In this document: positions 34,844 through 43,825 of the stretch, one piece after another | Position numbering within the stretch: the first letter of the stretch is position 1 | Layout: each line of letters starts with the position of its first letter | DNA from: Chromatiaceae bacterium | GTDB taxonomy: Bacteria > Pseudomonadota > Gammaproteobacteria > Chromatiales > Chromatiaceae | Direction: 5' to 3' | Assembly (NCBI GenBank): GCA_025458165.1 | Contig: JALOTB010000012.1 | Coordinates: 1-47,014, forward strand | Length of the DNA: 47,014 nucleotides | Notes under the pieces: generated by a model | Told to the model about the DNA's origin: nothing | Databases searched by the model: none | What the model saw: only the letters and a program-made list of their open reading frames with translations | Program-made: the position numbers and the translations under genes

Positions 34844-36373
34844 ATGACTCCCGCACTGGCCTCGATGCACCGCATCGCCGCGGTGCTCTTTCTCGGTTTC
34901 GCCTCCGGCCTGCCGTTGGCGCTGACCGGCCAGGCGATGCAGGCCTGGTTGACGGTCGATGGCGTCGACATCGCCACCATCGGCTTTCTCGGGCTGGTCG
35001 GCATCCCCTATACCTTCAAGTTCCTTTGGGCGCCGCTGATGGACCGCTTCGAGCCGCCGTTGCTCGGTCGGCGCCGCGGCTGGCTGGTGCTGACCCAGCT
35101 CCTGCTCGCGGCGGTGCTCTACGCGATGTCCGGCCTCTCGCCCGCTAGCGCACCGCTGACCTTCGCCGCGGTGGCGGTGCTGGTCGCCTTCCTCTCGGCC
35201 TCCCAGGACGTGGTGATCGACGCCTACCGCACCGACGTACTGGAGGCGCGCGAACGGGGCCTGGGTGCCTCTATGTCGGTGTTTGGCTATCGCCTCGCCA
35301 TGATCCTCTCCGGCGGGATCAGTCTGATCTGGGCCGAGCAGTGGGGGAGCTGGGGCCAGGTCTACCAGGTGATGGCCGGGATCTTTCTGTTCGCCGCCGG
35401 GGTCTCCCTGCTGACCCTGCCGAGCGTCAACAGCGCGCTCAAGCCGCTGGCCTCGGACCCCCGGCGCGAGCTTTTGGGCTTCCTCGCCATGCTGGGCGGT
35501 GTGCTCCTGGGGGCGCTCGGCGCGCGCTGGCTGCTCATCGGCCTGGGGCTCGATCCGCACGACGCCAACAAGTGGATCCAGCTCCTGTTCGTCATGGCGA
35601 GCATTGCCGCGGCTTTGCCGCTCGGCTACTGGGCGGCACGCCGTGCCGGATTCGAGACCCTGAATCGCTCGTTGGAGAGCTTCCTCGCCCAGCCGGGGGC
35701 GATCGCCTTCCTCCTGCTCATCGTGCTCTACAAGCTCGGCGACGCCTTCGCCGGGGTGTTGACCACCCCCTTCCTGATCAAGGGCCTCGGCTTCTCCCAG
35801 GCCGAGGTCGGCATCGTCAACAAGATCATCGGCATCTGGCTCACCATCTTCGGGGCGCTGGCCGCCGGCGCCATCATGCTGCGGATCAGCCTGTACCAGG
35901 CCCTCTTGGCCTTCGGCGTGCTGCAACTGCTTTCGAATCTTGGCTTTTACGTCATCGCCGTGCTCGGCAAGGGGGCCTGGGGCAGCTTCACGCTGCCGCC
36001 GTTCGATCTCGGCTTCGTCGCCCTGGACACCCACGCCGACATCGATACCCTGCTCATGTCCGTGATCGCCTTCGAGAACATCACCGGCGGCATGGGCACG
36101 GCGGCCTTCGTCGCGCTGTTGATGGGGCTGTGCAACCACCGCTTCTCGGCGACCCACTACGCGCTGCTGTCGGCGCTGGCGGCGGTGGGACGCATCTATG
36201 TCAGCCCGCTCTCCGGCGTGCTCTCGGAGTCGATCGGCTGGCCGGCGTTCTTCCTCTTCTCGGTCGCGGCGGCGATACCCGGGATCGGGATGGTGTGGTG
36301 GATGCGGGCCACGATCAGCGACCTGAACGGGGCTCGGCGAGCCGGGAATGGGTCCGCGAATGAACACAAATAA
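34844..36373 (+). CDS. ampG: AmpG-like muropeptide permease (MFS)
   Basis: 509 residues with about 12-14 hydrophobic helices. AmpG signatures are [93 protein letters not shown], and [20 protein letters not shown]. It takes up GlcNAc-anhydroMurNAc-peptides from the periplasm for peptidoglycan recycling, the products of lytic transglycosylases such as MltD. Start ATG 34844; ATG 34865 is an alternative. The gene is divergent from pyrE. Confidence 0.92.
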   Translation: MTPALASMHRIAAVLFLGFASGLPLALTGQAMQAWLTVDGVDIATIGFLGLVGIPYTFKFLWAPLMDRFEPPLLGRRRGWLVLTQLLLAAVLYAMSGLSPASAPLTFAAVAVLVAFLSASQDVVIDAYRTDVLEARERGLGASMSVFGYRLAMILSGGISLIWAEQWGSWGQVYQVMAGIFLFAAGVSLLTLPSVNSALKPLASDPRRELLGFLAMLGGVLLGALGARWLLIGLGLDPHDANKWIQLLFVMASIAAALPLGYWAARRAGFETLNRSLESFLAQPGAIAFLLLIVLYKLGDAFAGVLTTPFLIKGLGFSQAEVGIVNKIIGIWLTIFGALAAGAIMLRISLYQALLAFGVLQLLSNLGFYVIAVLGKGAWGSFTLPPFDLGFVALDTHADIDTLLMSVIAFENITGGMGTAAFVALLMGLCNHRFSATHYALLSALAAVGRIYVSPLSGVLSESIGWPAFFLFSVAAAIPGIGMVWWMRATISDLNGARRAGNGSANEHK

Positions 36374-36487
36374 GCGCAAGCTGGCAGGGACGCTTGCTAG
36401 TCATGGTGCGGCGGCTCGCGTGCCTGATCGGGGCCGCGTCCCAGGTTGCCGATCCCGCTCGGCCGACCGGGCGGCCGGGGACAGTCG

Positions 36488-37174
36488 GTGAGCGAGGGGA
36501 TGTCGCTGGTCACGGCCTTCCTCGTCGGGCTGCTCGGCGGGGTGCACTGCGTCGGGATGTGCGGCGGGATCGTGGGGACCCTGACCCTAGGGCTGCCGCG
36601 GGAGGTGCGCGCGAGCCTCGCCCGGCTCTTCCCCTATCAGCTCGGCTACAACCTCGGGCGGATCTCTGGCTATACGGTGGCCGGGGCGCTCATGGGTGGG
36701 CTGGGCGGCGTGCTCGCCACCCTGGTGCCGCTACAGATCGTCCAGCGGGGGCTCTATCTCGTCGCCGCGCTCTTCATGATCCTGCTCGGACTCTATCTCG
36801 GCGGCTGGTGGCTCGGCCTCACCCGACTAGAGCGGCTGGGGGGGCGGCTGTGGGCAAGGCTCGAGCCCCTGGGCCGGCGCCTCCTGCCGATCCACAGCCC
36901 TTGGCAGGCGGTCGGTCTGGGCCTTGTCTGGGCCTGGATACCCTGCGGCCTGGTCTACAGCGTGCTGATCTGGTCGATCTCGGCCGGCAGCGCGCCCCAG
37001 GGCGCCGCCCTGATGCTCGCGTTCGGGCTCGGCACCCTGCCGAATCTGCTGGGGATGGGGATGCTGGCCGGGGCCGCGGCGCGGCTCTCGGATCAGGTCT
37101 GGGTCCGCCGGGGGGCGGGGCTGATGGTGCTGGGGTTCGGGCTCTACGCCCTGTGGCAGGTGGCCGCGGGCTGA
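36488..37174 (+). CDS. Sulfite exporter TauE/SafE-like (UreH-domain) membrane protein
   Basis: About 228 residues with six hydrophobic helices. The N-terminal FLVGLLGGVHCVGMCGGIVG, with its H-C-x-G-M-C-G motif, and the later GLVWAWIPCGLVYSVLIW are the hallmarks of the COG2836 group, often near cytochrome oxidase and copper-handling genes. The cysteines and histidine suggest metal handling or export; the substrate is unproven. GTG 36488 is chosen since GGGGA lies upstream; ATG 36500 is the alternative and has no ribosome site. It follows ampG in the same direction after 114 bases. Confidence 0.85.
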   Translation: MSEGMSLVTAFLVGLLGGVHCVGMCGGIVGTLTLGLPREVRASLARLFPYQLGYNLGRISGYTVAGALMGGLGGVLATLVPLQIVQRGLYLVAALFMILLGLYLGGWWLGLTRLERLGGRLWARLEPLGRRLLPIHSPWQAVGLGLVWAWIPCGLVYSVLIWSISAGSAPQGAALMLAFGLGTLPNLLGMGMLAGAAARLSDQVWVRRGAGLMVLGFGLYALWQVAAG

Positions 37175-37240
37175 GCCGCCGTCAATCGGCCGCGCGGGCG
37201 ACCGAGGACGCCCCCGCAAGGGCCGGGGGCGCCAGGCTGG

Positions 37241-37684
37241 TTACTTGGTGAAGAACTGCTGGCTCATCCGCATGCCGTAGGTCTTGCCGCCCCCCTCTGG
37301 GACGACCTGGATGTCGAAGTCGACCGTCTCCTGGTCGCGGATCGAGAGCTCGCCGATGTAGTAGATGGCGTCCTGCTCCTTGATCTCGCGCATCGGCAGG
37401 CGTGCCCGCTGCCCGGTGAGCGCGACCGTATGGACCTCGACCTGGGCGGCCACCGGCTCCCCGGTGGTCCCGGCCTTCTCCTTGATGACGCTGACGTTAA
37501 GCAGGCCGCGCTGTTTGCTGCGCTGCAGGCCGTAGGTCTTGGCGACCTCCGGGGTGAGGATGTCGCTGGTGAAGGCGTTGTGATGGATGGTGTAGCCGTC
37601 CACGCTCGTGCTGTTCTGCGCGGTGGCCAGGGCCGGAACCGTCAGGGCGGCGGCGAGGGCCAGGGTGGAAATGATTCGGCTCAT
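37241..37684 (-). CDS. DUF4426-domain exported protein
   Basis: 147 residues from ATG 37684, with AAGGAGG 7 bases upstream. A signal peptide (MSRIISTLALAAALTVPALA, then TAQ) precedes a single DUF4426 domain: VDGYTIHHNAFTSDILTPEV, AKTYGLQRSKQRGLLNVSVI, LPMREIKEQDAIYYIGELSI, and the end MRMSQQFFTK. The family is periplasmic, found mainly in gammaproteobacteria, and of unknown function. It is a single-gene unit on the minus strand, 158 bases downstream of the dynamin-like gene. Confidence 0.88.
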   Translation of the reverse strand: MSRIISTLALAAALTVPALATAQNSTSVDGYTIHHNAFTSDILTPEVAKTYGLQRSKQRGLLNVSVIKEKAGTTGEPVAAQVEVHTVALTGQRARLPMREIKEQDAIYYIGELSIRDQETVDFDIQVVPEGGGKTYGMRMSQQFFTK

Positions 37685-37842
37685 CGGGATTCCTCCTTTA
37701 TCGTCGGATGCTCGTTGTGGTCGTGACTCGAACGCCTTGAGGCTACACCAAACCGGGCGGGCAGGCGAAGTGCCGGCGTTGCGCCCAGGCTGGATCGGTG
37801 GGGAAGGGGCGGGGTCGCGTCCCGCGCCGCCGGGTCCGGCCC

Positions 37843-39819
37843 TCAAGCCTTGCCGGCGACGAGCTGAGGCTTGCCCGGGTGCTCCTCCTCGAGCAGCGGG
37901 TCGAACTGCAGGGCGTTGTGGATGTTGCGCAGGGCGGTGAGCTGCTTGGCGAGCTCGACGTACTGCTTGTGCATGTCGTCGATCCGGCTCTGGAGGCTGT
38001 CGTTGGAGCGACCGATGCGCTGGAGGTTCTCCAGGCGCCGCTCGATCATCCGCTTGTGCTCCTGGATCTGGGTCGCCAGCGGCTGCAGGGCATCCCGCGT
38101 CCAGTTGTCGAAAGTGGTCCGGAGCTGATCGAAGAGCACGCGGGCGCGCCCGACCATCTGGTGGTGGAAGCGCTCGATGACCACACCCTGCTCGGCCAGG
38201 AGCATTGCCGGGCTGGTGCGGAAGTTCTCCATCTCCTGGTAGAGCAGCTCGATCTCGACGCGGAACTTCATCGCCACGAAGACCTTGGGCGGGCTGACGT
38301 TGAAGCCGAAGTCGTCCTCGAAACGTTGATAGGTGAGCCCGACCAGCCTGCGGATGCGCTCGCTCTCGCTGGCCACCGTCTGGGTGGCGCCGCGCAGCTC
38401 CTGGAACAGGCCCTTCATGGCGAGGGCGAGGCCCCGGGTGGTCCAGCTCTGCACCATCGCCCGGTGGGCCTGCTCGATCAGGCCGTCGATGTGCTCGCGC
38501 GCGAGCAGCTCCCGGCTCAGGCGCGTCTCGACGATCAGCTCCTCGCGGCTCGCCTGGAACTGGTGGACGCCAAGGAGGTATTGCTCCTGCTCCTGGCGGG
38601 TCTTCTCCAACAAGTGGGAGATGACGCCGTCGCTCTTGCCACGGAGCTGCTCGAGCTCCTGGAGCTGGGCCTTGAGCTGGTCGATGCGCCCGGTGACGCG
38701 CGCACGGTTGCGCTCGACGAGGTCGCCGACCCCTGTCCCGAGCATCGCGAGGAGGTGCTGGTGCTTGTTCTCCAGCATTCGGGTGGAGAGCTGGCGCTCC
38801 AGCGCGGGGAGCGCGCTCTTGCGTAACAGCGGCTCGTCGCCCCGCAGCTTGCCGAGCACCGCCTTCTGCGCCGAGATTGGGAGCACGATCTCCTCGCCGA
38901 CGCCGAGTACCTGGGCGGTGTCGACGCGCTGGCGCGCGATTCGGGCCTCGGTCACACGCGCGTCGGCAGGGAGCTCGTCCCACAGGGTGTCGACCTTGTT
39001 CACCGCGACCAAGATGCCGCGCTGCCGGCCGCTCTGGAACCCCTTGAGGTGGTGCTGCCACATCTCCAGGTCGCTGCGGGTCACACCCACGTCGGCGGCG
39101 AGGACGAAGACCACCGCCTGCGCCGCCGGGAGCATGCTGAGCGTCAGCTCGGGCTCGCTGCCCAAGGCGTTGAGTCCGGGGGTGTCCAGGATCACCAAGC
39201 CCTGCTTGAGCAGCGGATGAGGCAGGCTGATGATCGCGTGCCGCCACTTGGGGATCTCGACCTGGCGCGCGGCGGGCTGCCCATCTGGGGTGAGCCCGAA
39301 GGCCGAGAGTCCGAGGCGCGTCGCCTCGGCCATAGAGACCTTCTTGACCTGGAGGATCTCGCCCAGGGTAGCGGCGATCTGGGCCGGATCCTGGCCGTGC
39401 AGGGGGTAGTGCACCCACTGCTTGGGGTCGGCCTTGATCTGGGCGATGGGGGCGTCCTGGGCGCGGCTCTCGATGGGGAGCAGGCGCAGATAGGCCTCGT
39501 TGCGCTCCTCGTCCCACAAGAGCTCGGTCGGGCACATGGTGCTGCGCCCATCCGCCGAGGGCAGCAGCCGCTGGCCGGTGTCGGCGAAAAAGATGGCGTT
39601 GATCAGCTCGGTCTTGCCGCGGCCAAGCTCCGCGACGAAGGCGATGGTGAGCCGGTCGCGGTCGAGGGCCGCCAGGGTGCTACGGATGCGCTCGCGCACC
39701 TCGGGGCTGGTCTGACCTTCGAGCTCCAGCCAGCCCTCCAGCTCCAGCACCGCCCGCGCCACTCGGGTCTTCCACCGGCGATAGGCCGAGAGGCGCTGCT
39801 GGAAGGGAGAGGCCGGCAT
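37843..39819 (-). CDS. Dynamin-like GTPase
   Basis: 658 residues from ATG 39819. The GTPase motifs are G1 AELGRGKT (63-70, first glycine replaced by alanine, as seen in related bacterial dynamin-like proteins), G3 LDTPGLNALGSE near 217 and G4 AVNKVDTLWD near 275. The insert RSTMCPTELLWD follows G1. The C-terminal half is helical with probable coiled coils (RIDQLKAQLQELEQLR; KRMIERRLENLQRIGRSNDS) and ends near a basic tail. Such proteins assemble on membranes and remodel or tether them; the specific role here is unknown. No strong transmembrane helix is obvious. Confidence 0.87.
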   Translation of the reverse strand: MPASPFQQRLSAYRRWKTRVARAVLELEGWLELEGQTSPEVRERIRSTLAALDRDRLTIAFVAELGRGKTELINAIFFADTGQRLLPSADGRSTMCPTELLWDEERNEAYLRLLPIESRAQDAPIAQIKADPKQWVHYPLHGQDPAQIAATLGEILQVKKVSMAEATRLGLSAFGLTPDGQPAARQVEIPKWRHAIISLPHPLLKQGLVILDTPGLNALGSEPELTLSMLPAAQAVVFVLAADVGVTRSDLEMWQHHLKGFQSGRQRGILVAVNKVDTLWDELPADARVTEARIARQRVDTAQVLGVGEEIVLPISAQKAVLGKLRGDEPLLRKSALPALERQLSTRMLENKHQHLLAMLGTGVGDLVERNRARVTGRIDQLKAQLQELEQLRGKSDGVISHLLEKTRQEQEQYLLGVHQFQASREELIVETRLSRELLAREHIDGLIEQAHRAMVQSWTTRGLALAMKGLFQELRGATQTVASESERIRRLVGLTYQRFEDDFGFNVSPPKVFVAMKFRVEIELLYQEMENFRTSPAMLLAEQGVVIERFHHQMVGRARVLFDQLRTTFDNWTRDALQPLATQIQEHKRMIERRLENLQRIGRSNDSLQSRIDDMHKQYVELAKQLTALRNIHNALQFDPLLEEEHPGKPQLVAGKA

Positions 39820-39905
39820 GTACAGGACGGCGGGGGCGCGAAGAAAAAGACCAATAACGGTCGGAGTATAAACGAGCCCGCGCCACGCGCGACACCGCGA
39901 GCCAG

Positions 39906-40220
39906 TCAGCCTCGGCCTGTGGAGGGAGGCGGCGGGATCAGAGGCGGCAGCCGGTCGGGGGCGCGGACGCGCCAACGCTTGGTGCGGGACTGTTGGCCGG
40001 CGAGCAGCTCGACCCGCGCGCGGGGCACCCCGAAGAGCTGGGCGAGGAACCGGCGCAGGTGCTCGTTGGCCTTGCCCTCCACCGGGGGTGCGGTGATCCG
40101 CACCCGCAAGTGGTCGCCGTGCGGGCCGAGCAGCTCGTCGTGACTGGCGCGCGGCTGCACGCGTAGGCAGAGGAACAGGTCCGACCCCTCCCAGTGGTAC
40201 CAGACCGGGGCGGCGCTCAA
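39906..40220 (-). CDS. yggU: DUF167/YggU-family protein
   Basis: 104 residues from TTG 40220. It matches the small YggU family: WYHWEGSDLFLCLRVQPRAS, LRVRITAPPVEGKANEHLRR, FLAQLFGVPRARVELLAGQQ, SRTKRWRV. The function is unknown. The TTG overlaps the yggT stop (TTGA, 40217-40220), suggesting reinitiation; no good ribosome site is present. The C-terminus has a short Pro-rich tail. Last gene of the rph-to-yggU run. Confidence 0.85.
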   Translation of the reverse strand: MSAAPVWYHWEGSDLFLCLRVQPRASHDELLGPHGDHLRVRITAPPVEGKANEHLRRFLAQLFGVPRARVELLAGQQSRTKRWRVRAPDRLPPLIPPPPSTGRG

Positions 40221-40792
40221 AACGGGCTCGCGGTGATCAGCTTGAGCGGCGGGATGAGCAGCATCTCCAGAACGACCAGGGCGATCATCACCAGGATCGG
40301 CGAGAGGTCCAGTCCACCGATCGGTGGCAGCAGGCGCTGGGCCGGGCGCAGAAGGGGCGCCGTCAGGGCATCGAGCAAGCGTGCGGCCGGGTGGTAGGGA
40401 TCGGGATTCATCCAGCTCAGGATCACGCGGATCAGCACGGCGAAGAGCAGGATGTTGATCAGTAGCACCACGAGCTGCGGGATCGCCCAGGCGAAGGCGC
40501 CCAGCGGGTTGCGGTCCAGGCTCAAGACCAGGGCCACCAGCGCGAGCTCGACCGTCTTCACCAGCCAGGCGAGGAACAGGGCCGCCAGGTCCAGCCCCGA
40601 CCAGCCGGGGATGACGCGGCGCAGCGGGCGCAGTACCGGGGTGGTCAGGCGCACCACGAACTGCGAGACGGGGTTGTAGAAGTCCGCCCGCACCCACTGG
40701 AGCAGGAAACGGATCATCACCACCGCGGCGTAGAGCCCGAAGAGCGTCTGGATCAGGAAGACGACCGGGTTGGTGAGGTAGCTCCCGCTCAT
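40217..40792 (-). CDS. yggT: YggT-family integral membrane protein
   Basis: 191 residues, two YGGT repeats. Each has paired helices followed by an amphipathic turn: VVMIRFLLQWVRADFYNPVS with PVLRPLRRVIPGWSGLDLAA, and VLIRVILSWMNPDPYHPAAR with APLLRPAQRLLPPIGGLDLS. The family is tied to osmotic tolerance and, in other phyla, to cell division or plastid nucleoid organisation; the role here is unproven. ATG 40792 overlaps the proC stop by 4 bases. Confidence 0.9.
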   Translation of the reverse strand: MSGSYLTNPVVFLIQTLFGLYAAVVMIRFLLQWVRADFYNPVSQFVVRLTTPVLRPLRRVIPGWSGLDLAALFLAWLVKTVELALVALVLSLDRNPLGAFAWAIPQLVVLLINILLFAVLIRVILSWMNPDPYHPAARLLDALTAPLLRPAQRLLPPIGGLDLSPILVMIALVVLEMLLIPPLKLITASPF

Positions 40793-41613
40793 GGGGCCTC
40801 CGCGAGGAGGCGCGAGAGCTCCTCCGAGCGGTCCCGCGCGGCGGCGACCGCCGACGCGACCAGGGCCCGGAAGCCGCCGTCGTGCAGCACCCTGAGCGCA
40901 CGCTCGGTGGTCCCCCCCGGCGAGGTCACGCGCTCGCGCAGCTCGCGCGGGGAGTCGGTGCTCTCCATCGCCATGCGCGCGGCGCCGAGCGCGGTCTGGA
41001 TGGTCAGGAGCCGCGCGCTCTCCGCGTCGAGGCCGAGCCCGATACCGGCCTCCTCCAGCGCCTCCATGAGCAGAAAGAAATAGGCCGGGCCGCTCCCAGA
41101 GAGGGCGGTGACCGCGTCGAGCAGTTCCTCGCGCTCGACCCAGCGTGTCAGCCCTCCGGCCCGCAGGATGGTCTCCGCCTGGTTGCGCTGGGCGGCGGTC
41201 ACCTCGGGGGTGGCATGCAAGACGATGGCCCCGGCCTGGATCATCGCCGGGGTATTGGGCATGGTGCGCACGAGCGGTGGGGCACCGCCCAGCCAGGTCT
41301 GGATGCTGCGCTCGCGGATGCCGGCCATGATCGACACGAACAGGCGCTCGCCGCGGGCCGCGGCCAGGCCCTGGCAGACGGCGCGCGCCATCTGCGGCTT
41401 GACGCAGAGGAGCACCACACCCGCGCCGCTCAGGGCCTCGGCGTTGTCGCTCAGGGTGCGTACCCCGTAGCGCTCGGCAAGCGCGGCGCGCTTCTCGCCG
41501 TCCGGGTCGCTCACCACCAGCGAGCCCGGGTCGTAGCCGTCGGCGATCAGGCCGGCCACCAGGCTGGTGGCCATGTTGCCGCCGCCGATGAAGGCGATCG
41601 TATCTTGCATCAT
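40789..41613 (-). CDS. proC: Pyrroline-5-carboxylate reductase
   Basis: 274 residues. It reduces pyrroline-5-carboxylate to proline with NAD(P)H. The Rossmann start TIAFIGGGNMATSLVAGLIA, then VLLCVKPQM, VRTMPNTPAMIQAGAIVLHA, AVTALSGSGPAYFFLLMEAL, and the signature RERVTSPGGTTERALRVLHD. Two adjacent ATGs begin the protein; either could start it. It sits between yggS and yggT as in many proteobacteria. Confidence 0.95.
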   Translation of the reverse strand: MMQDTIAFIGGGNMATSLVAGLIADGYDPGSLVVSDPDGEKRAALAERYGVRTLSDNAEALSGAGVVLLCVKPQMARAVCQGLAAARGERLFVSIMAGIRERSIQTWLGGAPPLVRTMPNTPAMIQAGAIVLHATPEVTAAQRNQAETILRAGGLTRWVEREELLDAVTALSGSGPAYFFLLMEALEEAGIGLGLDAESARLLTIQTALGAARMAMESTDSPRELRERVTSPGGTTERALRVLHDGGFRALVASAVAAARDRSEELSRLLAEAP

Positions 41614-41693
41614 CGCGGTCCCGTTCCTCTCTGCGCTCCGCGGAGCGAATGCCCCGAGATTCTTCGCCAGCGGGCGGCGGGCGTCCAGTGTCC

Positions 41694-42398
41694 TCAGCCG
41701 CGGGGCCCGAAGACGGCGGTGCCGATGCGCACGATGGTCGCGCCCTCGGCGACCGCGGCCTCCAGGTCGTCGGACATCCCCATCGAGAGCTCGGGCAGCG
41801 GGCAGGCGGGGCTGGCGAGGCGGTCACGGAGCATGCGCAGCGCCGCAAAGGGGGCCCGCTGGGCGACCTCCCCCTCGGCCGGGGCGGGCAGGGTCATCAG
41901 CCCGACGATGGCGAGCCCGGGCAGCCCCGCGCAGGCCGCGAGGAAGTCGCCGACCGCCTCGGGCGCGAGTCCGCCCTTGGTGGCCTCCCCGCTCAGGTTG
42001 ACCTGCACGCAGGCGCGCAGCGGGGGCAGCGCCGGCGGACGCTGGGCGGCGAGCCGGCGGGCATGGCCGAGGTCGCACAGGCTGTGCACCCAGGCGAAGC
42101 GCTCGGCAATGGGGCGGGTCTTGTTCCCCTGGATGCGGCCGATGAAGTGCCACTCGATCCCCGCGAGGTCGCAGAGCAGGTCGAGCTTCGGGATGGCGTC
42201 CTGGAGGTAGTTCTCGCCGAAGGCGCGCTGCCCCGCGGCGTAGGCGGCGCGGAGCTTCTCCACCGGCTGCTGCTTGCTCACCGCGAGCAGCGCCACGCTG
42301 CCCGGGGCACGTCCGAAGCGCGACTCGGCCGCGCGGATGCGCGCGTGCACCTCGGCGAGGTGCTCGGGGACGCCGGCGGCGGGGAGGTCGACAGTCAA
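41694..42398 (-). CDS. yggS: Pyridoxal-phosphate homeostasis protein (YggS/PLPBP)
   Basis: 234 residues from TTG 42398, which overlaps the rdgB stop as TTGA; a frame from 42635 is open but not homologous. It is a single-domain TIM-barrel PLP carrier. Motifs: [20 protein letters not shown] with the PLP lysine, [64 protein letters not shown] and [11 protein letters not shown]. It maintains free PLP and influences amino-acid metabolism, in keeping with proC directly downstream. Confidence 0.94.
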   Translation of the reverse strand: MTVDLPAAGVPEHLAEVHARIRAAESRFGRAPGSVALLAVSKQQPVEKLRAAYAAGQRAFGENYLQDAIPKLDLLCDLAGIEWHFIGRIQGNKTRPIAERFAWVHSLCDLGHARRLAAQRPPALPPLRACVQVNLSGEATKGGLAPEAVGDFLAACAGLPGLAIVGLMTLPAPAEGEVAQRAPFAALRMLRDRLASPACPLPELSMGMSDDLEAAVAEGATIVRIGTAVFGPRG

Positions 42399-43009
42399 TC
42401 CCCGCCCCGAAGCGCGCGGACCAGCCTTGTGAGGGCCTGGCCGCGATGGCTCAGTCGGTTCTTGGTCGCGGCCGGGAGCTCGGCGGCGCTGCGGCCCTCC
42501 TCGGGGACGAGGAACACCGGGTCGTAGCCGAATCCGTTCTCCCCCACCGGGGCGCGCAGGATGCGGCCCTCCCAGGTGCCCTGGCAGATCAGCGGGGTCG
42601 GGTCCTCGGCATGGCGCAGGTACACCATCAGACACTGGAAGCGGGCGGTGCGCGCCCCCTCCGGGACCTCGGCGAGGCGCTCTAGGAGCTTGGCGAGGTT
42701 GTCGGCGTCGCTCGCGCCCGGCCCGGCGAAGCGCGCCGAGTAGATCCCAGGCGCCCCGGCGAGGGCATCGACCTCGAGCCCGGAGTCATCGGCGATGGCC
42801 GGGAGCCCGCTCGCGCGTGCCGCGTGGCGGGCCTTGAGGATGGCGTTCTCGACGAAGCTGAGGCCGGTCTCCTCGGCCTCGGCGATGCCGAGCTCGCCCT
42901 GGGGGATGACCCGGATGCGCTCTGGCGCAAGCAGCTCGCCGATCTCGCGGACCTTACCGGCGTTGTTGCTGGCGAGGACGATGGTCTCGCCGGTGTGGGC
43001 CTGGCTCAT
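42395..43009 (-). CDS. rdgB: XTP/dITP diphosphatase (RdgB/HAM1)
   Basis: 204 residues from ATG 43009, with GGAG 6 bases upstream. It hydrolyses dITP, XTP and ITP to monophosphates, keeping deaminated purines out of nucleic acids. Motifs: [58 protein letters not shown] with [24 protein letters not shown], and [11 protein letters not shown]. It starts 3 bases after the rph stop. Confidence 0.96.
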   Translation of the reverse strand: MSQAHTGETIVLASNNAGKVREIGELLAPERIRVIPQGELGIAEAEETGLSFVENAILKARHAARASGLPAIADDSGLEVDALAGAPGIYSARFAGPGASDADNLAKLLERLAEVPEGARTARFQCLMVYLRHAEDPTPLICQGTWEGRILRAPVGENGFGYDPVFLVPEEGRSAAELPAATKNRLSHRGQALTRLVRALRGGD

Positions 43010-43012
43010 CGC

Positions 43013-43744
43013 CTACTCCGGCCGGCTCGGCCCGCTGAGCGCCGCGCGCTGGGCGGCGAGGATCTCGCGGATGCCGGACTCCGCGAGATCGAGCATGGCG
43101 TCCATCTGCGCGCGGCTGAAGCTCGCCGCCTCCGCGGTGCCCTGGATCTCGACGAACCGCCCCTCGCCGTCCATGACCACGTTCATGTCGGTCTGGGCGC
43201 TGCAGTCCTCGGCGTAGTCGAGATCGAGCACCGCCACCCCCTGATACATCCCGACCGAGACGGCCGCGATCTGTGCCACCAGCGGCTCGCGCGCCAGGCG
43301 GCCCTGGGCGATCAGCCCCTGCACCGCGTCGTGCAGGGCGACCCAGGCCCCGGCGATGGAGGCGGTGCGGGTGCCGCCGTCGGCCTGGATCACGTCGCAG
43401 TCGAGCGTGACCGTGCGCTCGCCGAGCGCCGCGAGGTCCGCCGCCGCGCGCAGCGAGCGGCCGATCAGGCGCTGGATCTCCAGGGTGCGCCCGCCCTGGC
43501 GCCCGCGGGCGGCCTCGCGCGGGGTGCGCTCACCGGTGGCGCGCGGAAGCATGCCGTACTCGGCGGTGATCCAGCCCTGGGCCTTGCCTTTGAGAAAGGG
43601 TGGGACGCGCTCCTCGACGCTCGCCGTGCAGAGCACACGGGTGTCGCCGAACTCCACCAGCACCGAGCCCTCGGCATGGCGGGTGTAGCCGCGGGTGAAA
43701 CGGATCGGGCGGAGCTGCTCGGGGCGGCGGAGCGAGGGTCGCAT
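43013..43744 (-). CDS. rph: Ribonuclease PH
   Basis: 243 residues. A phosphate-dependent 3'-5' exoribonuclease that trims tRNA 3' ends. Signatures: [80 protein letters not shown], the catalytic [20 protein letters not shown], and [20 protein letters not shown]. It is at full length, unlike the truncated E. coli K-12 Rph. No strong ribosome site precedes ATG 43744. It heads the conserved rph-rdgB-yggS-proC-yggT-yggU series. Confidence 0.96.
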   Translation of the reverse strand: MRPSLRRPEQLRPIRFTRGYTRHAEGSVLVEFGDTRVLCTASVEERVPPFLKGKAQGWITAEYGMLPRATGERTPREAARGRQGGRTLEIQRLIGRSLRAAADLAALGERTVTLDCDVIQADGGTRTASIAGAWVALHDAVQGLIAQGRLAREPLVAQIAAVSVGMYQGVAVLDLDYAEDCSAQTDMNVVMDGEGRFVEIQGTAEAASFSRAQMDAMLDLAESGIREILAAQRAALSGPSRPE

Positions 43745-43825
43745 GGCGGCTGGAGGTCCGGTTGAAACGGGCGCTGCATCTTCGGCGCCGCGGCGGATGG
43801 CGTCAAATCGCGCGCCGCGCCCCGC

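Noticed and set aside
34736..36379. A 547-codon frame antisense to ampG
   Set aside because: Low-complexity Glu/Arg/His translation typical of the complement of a membrane-protein gene; no ribosome site or family.
37241..39535. A 764-codon frame running through the dynamin gene into the DUF4426 gene
   Set aside because: Only the last 147 codons (from ATG 37684 with a good ribosome site and signal peptide) are real; the rest is an out-of-frame shadow of the GTPase gene.
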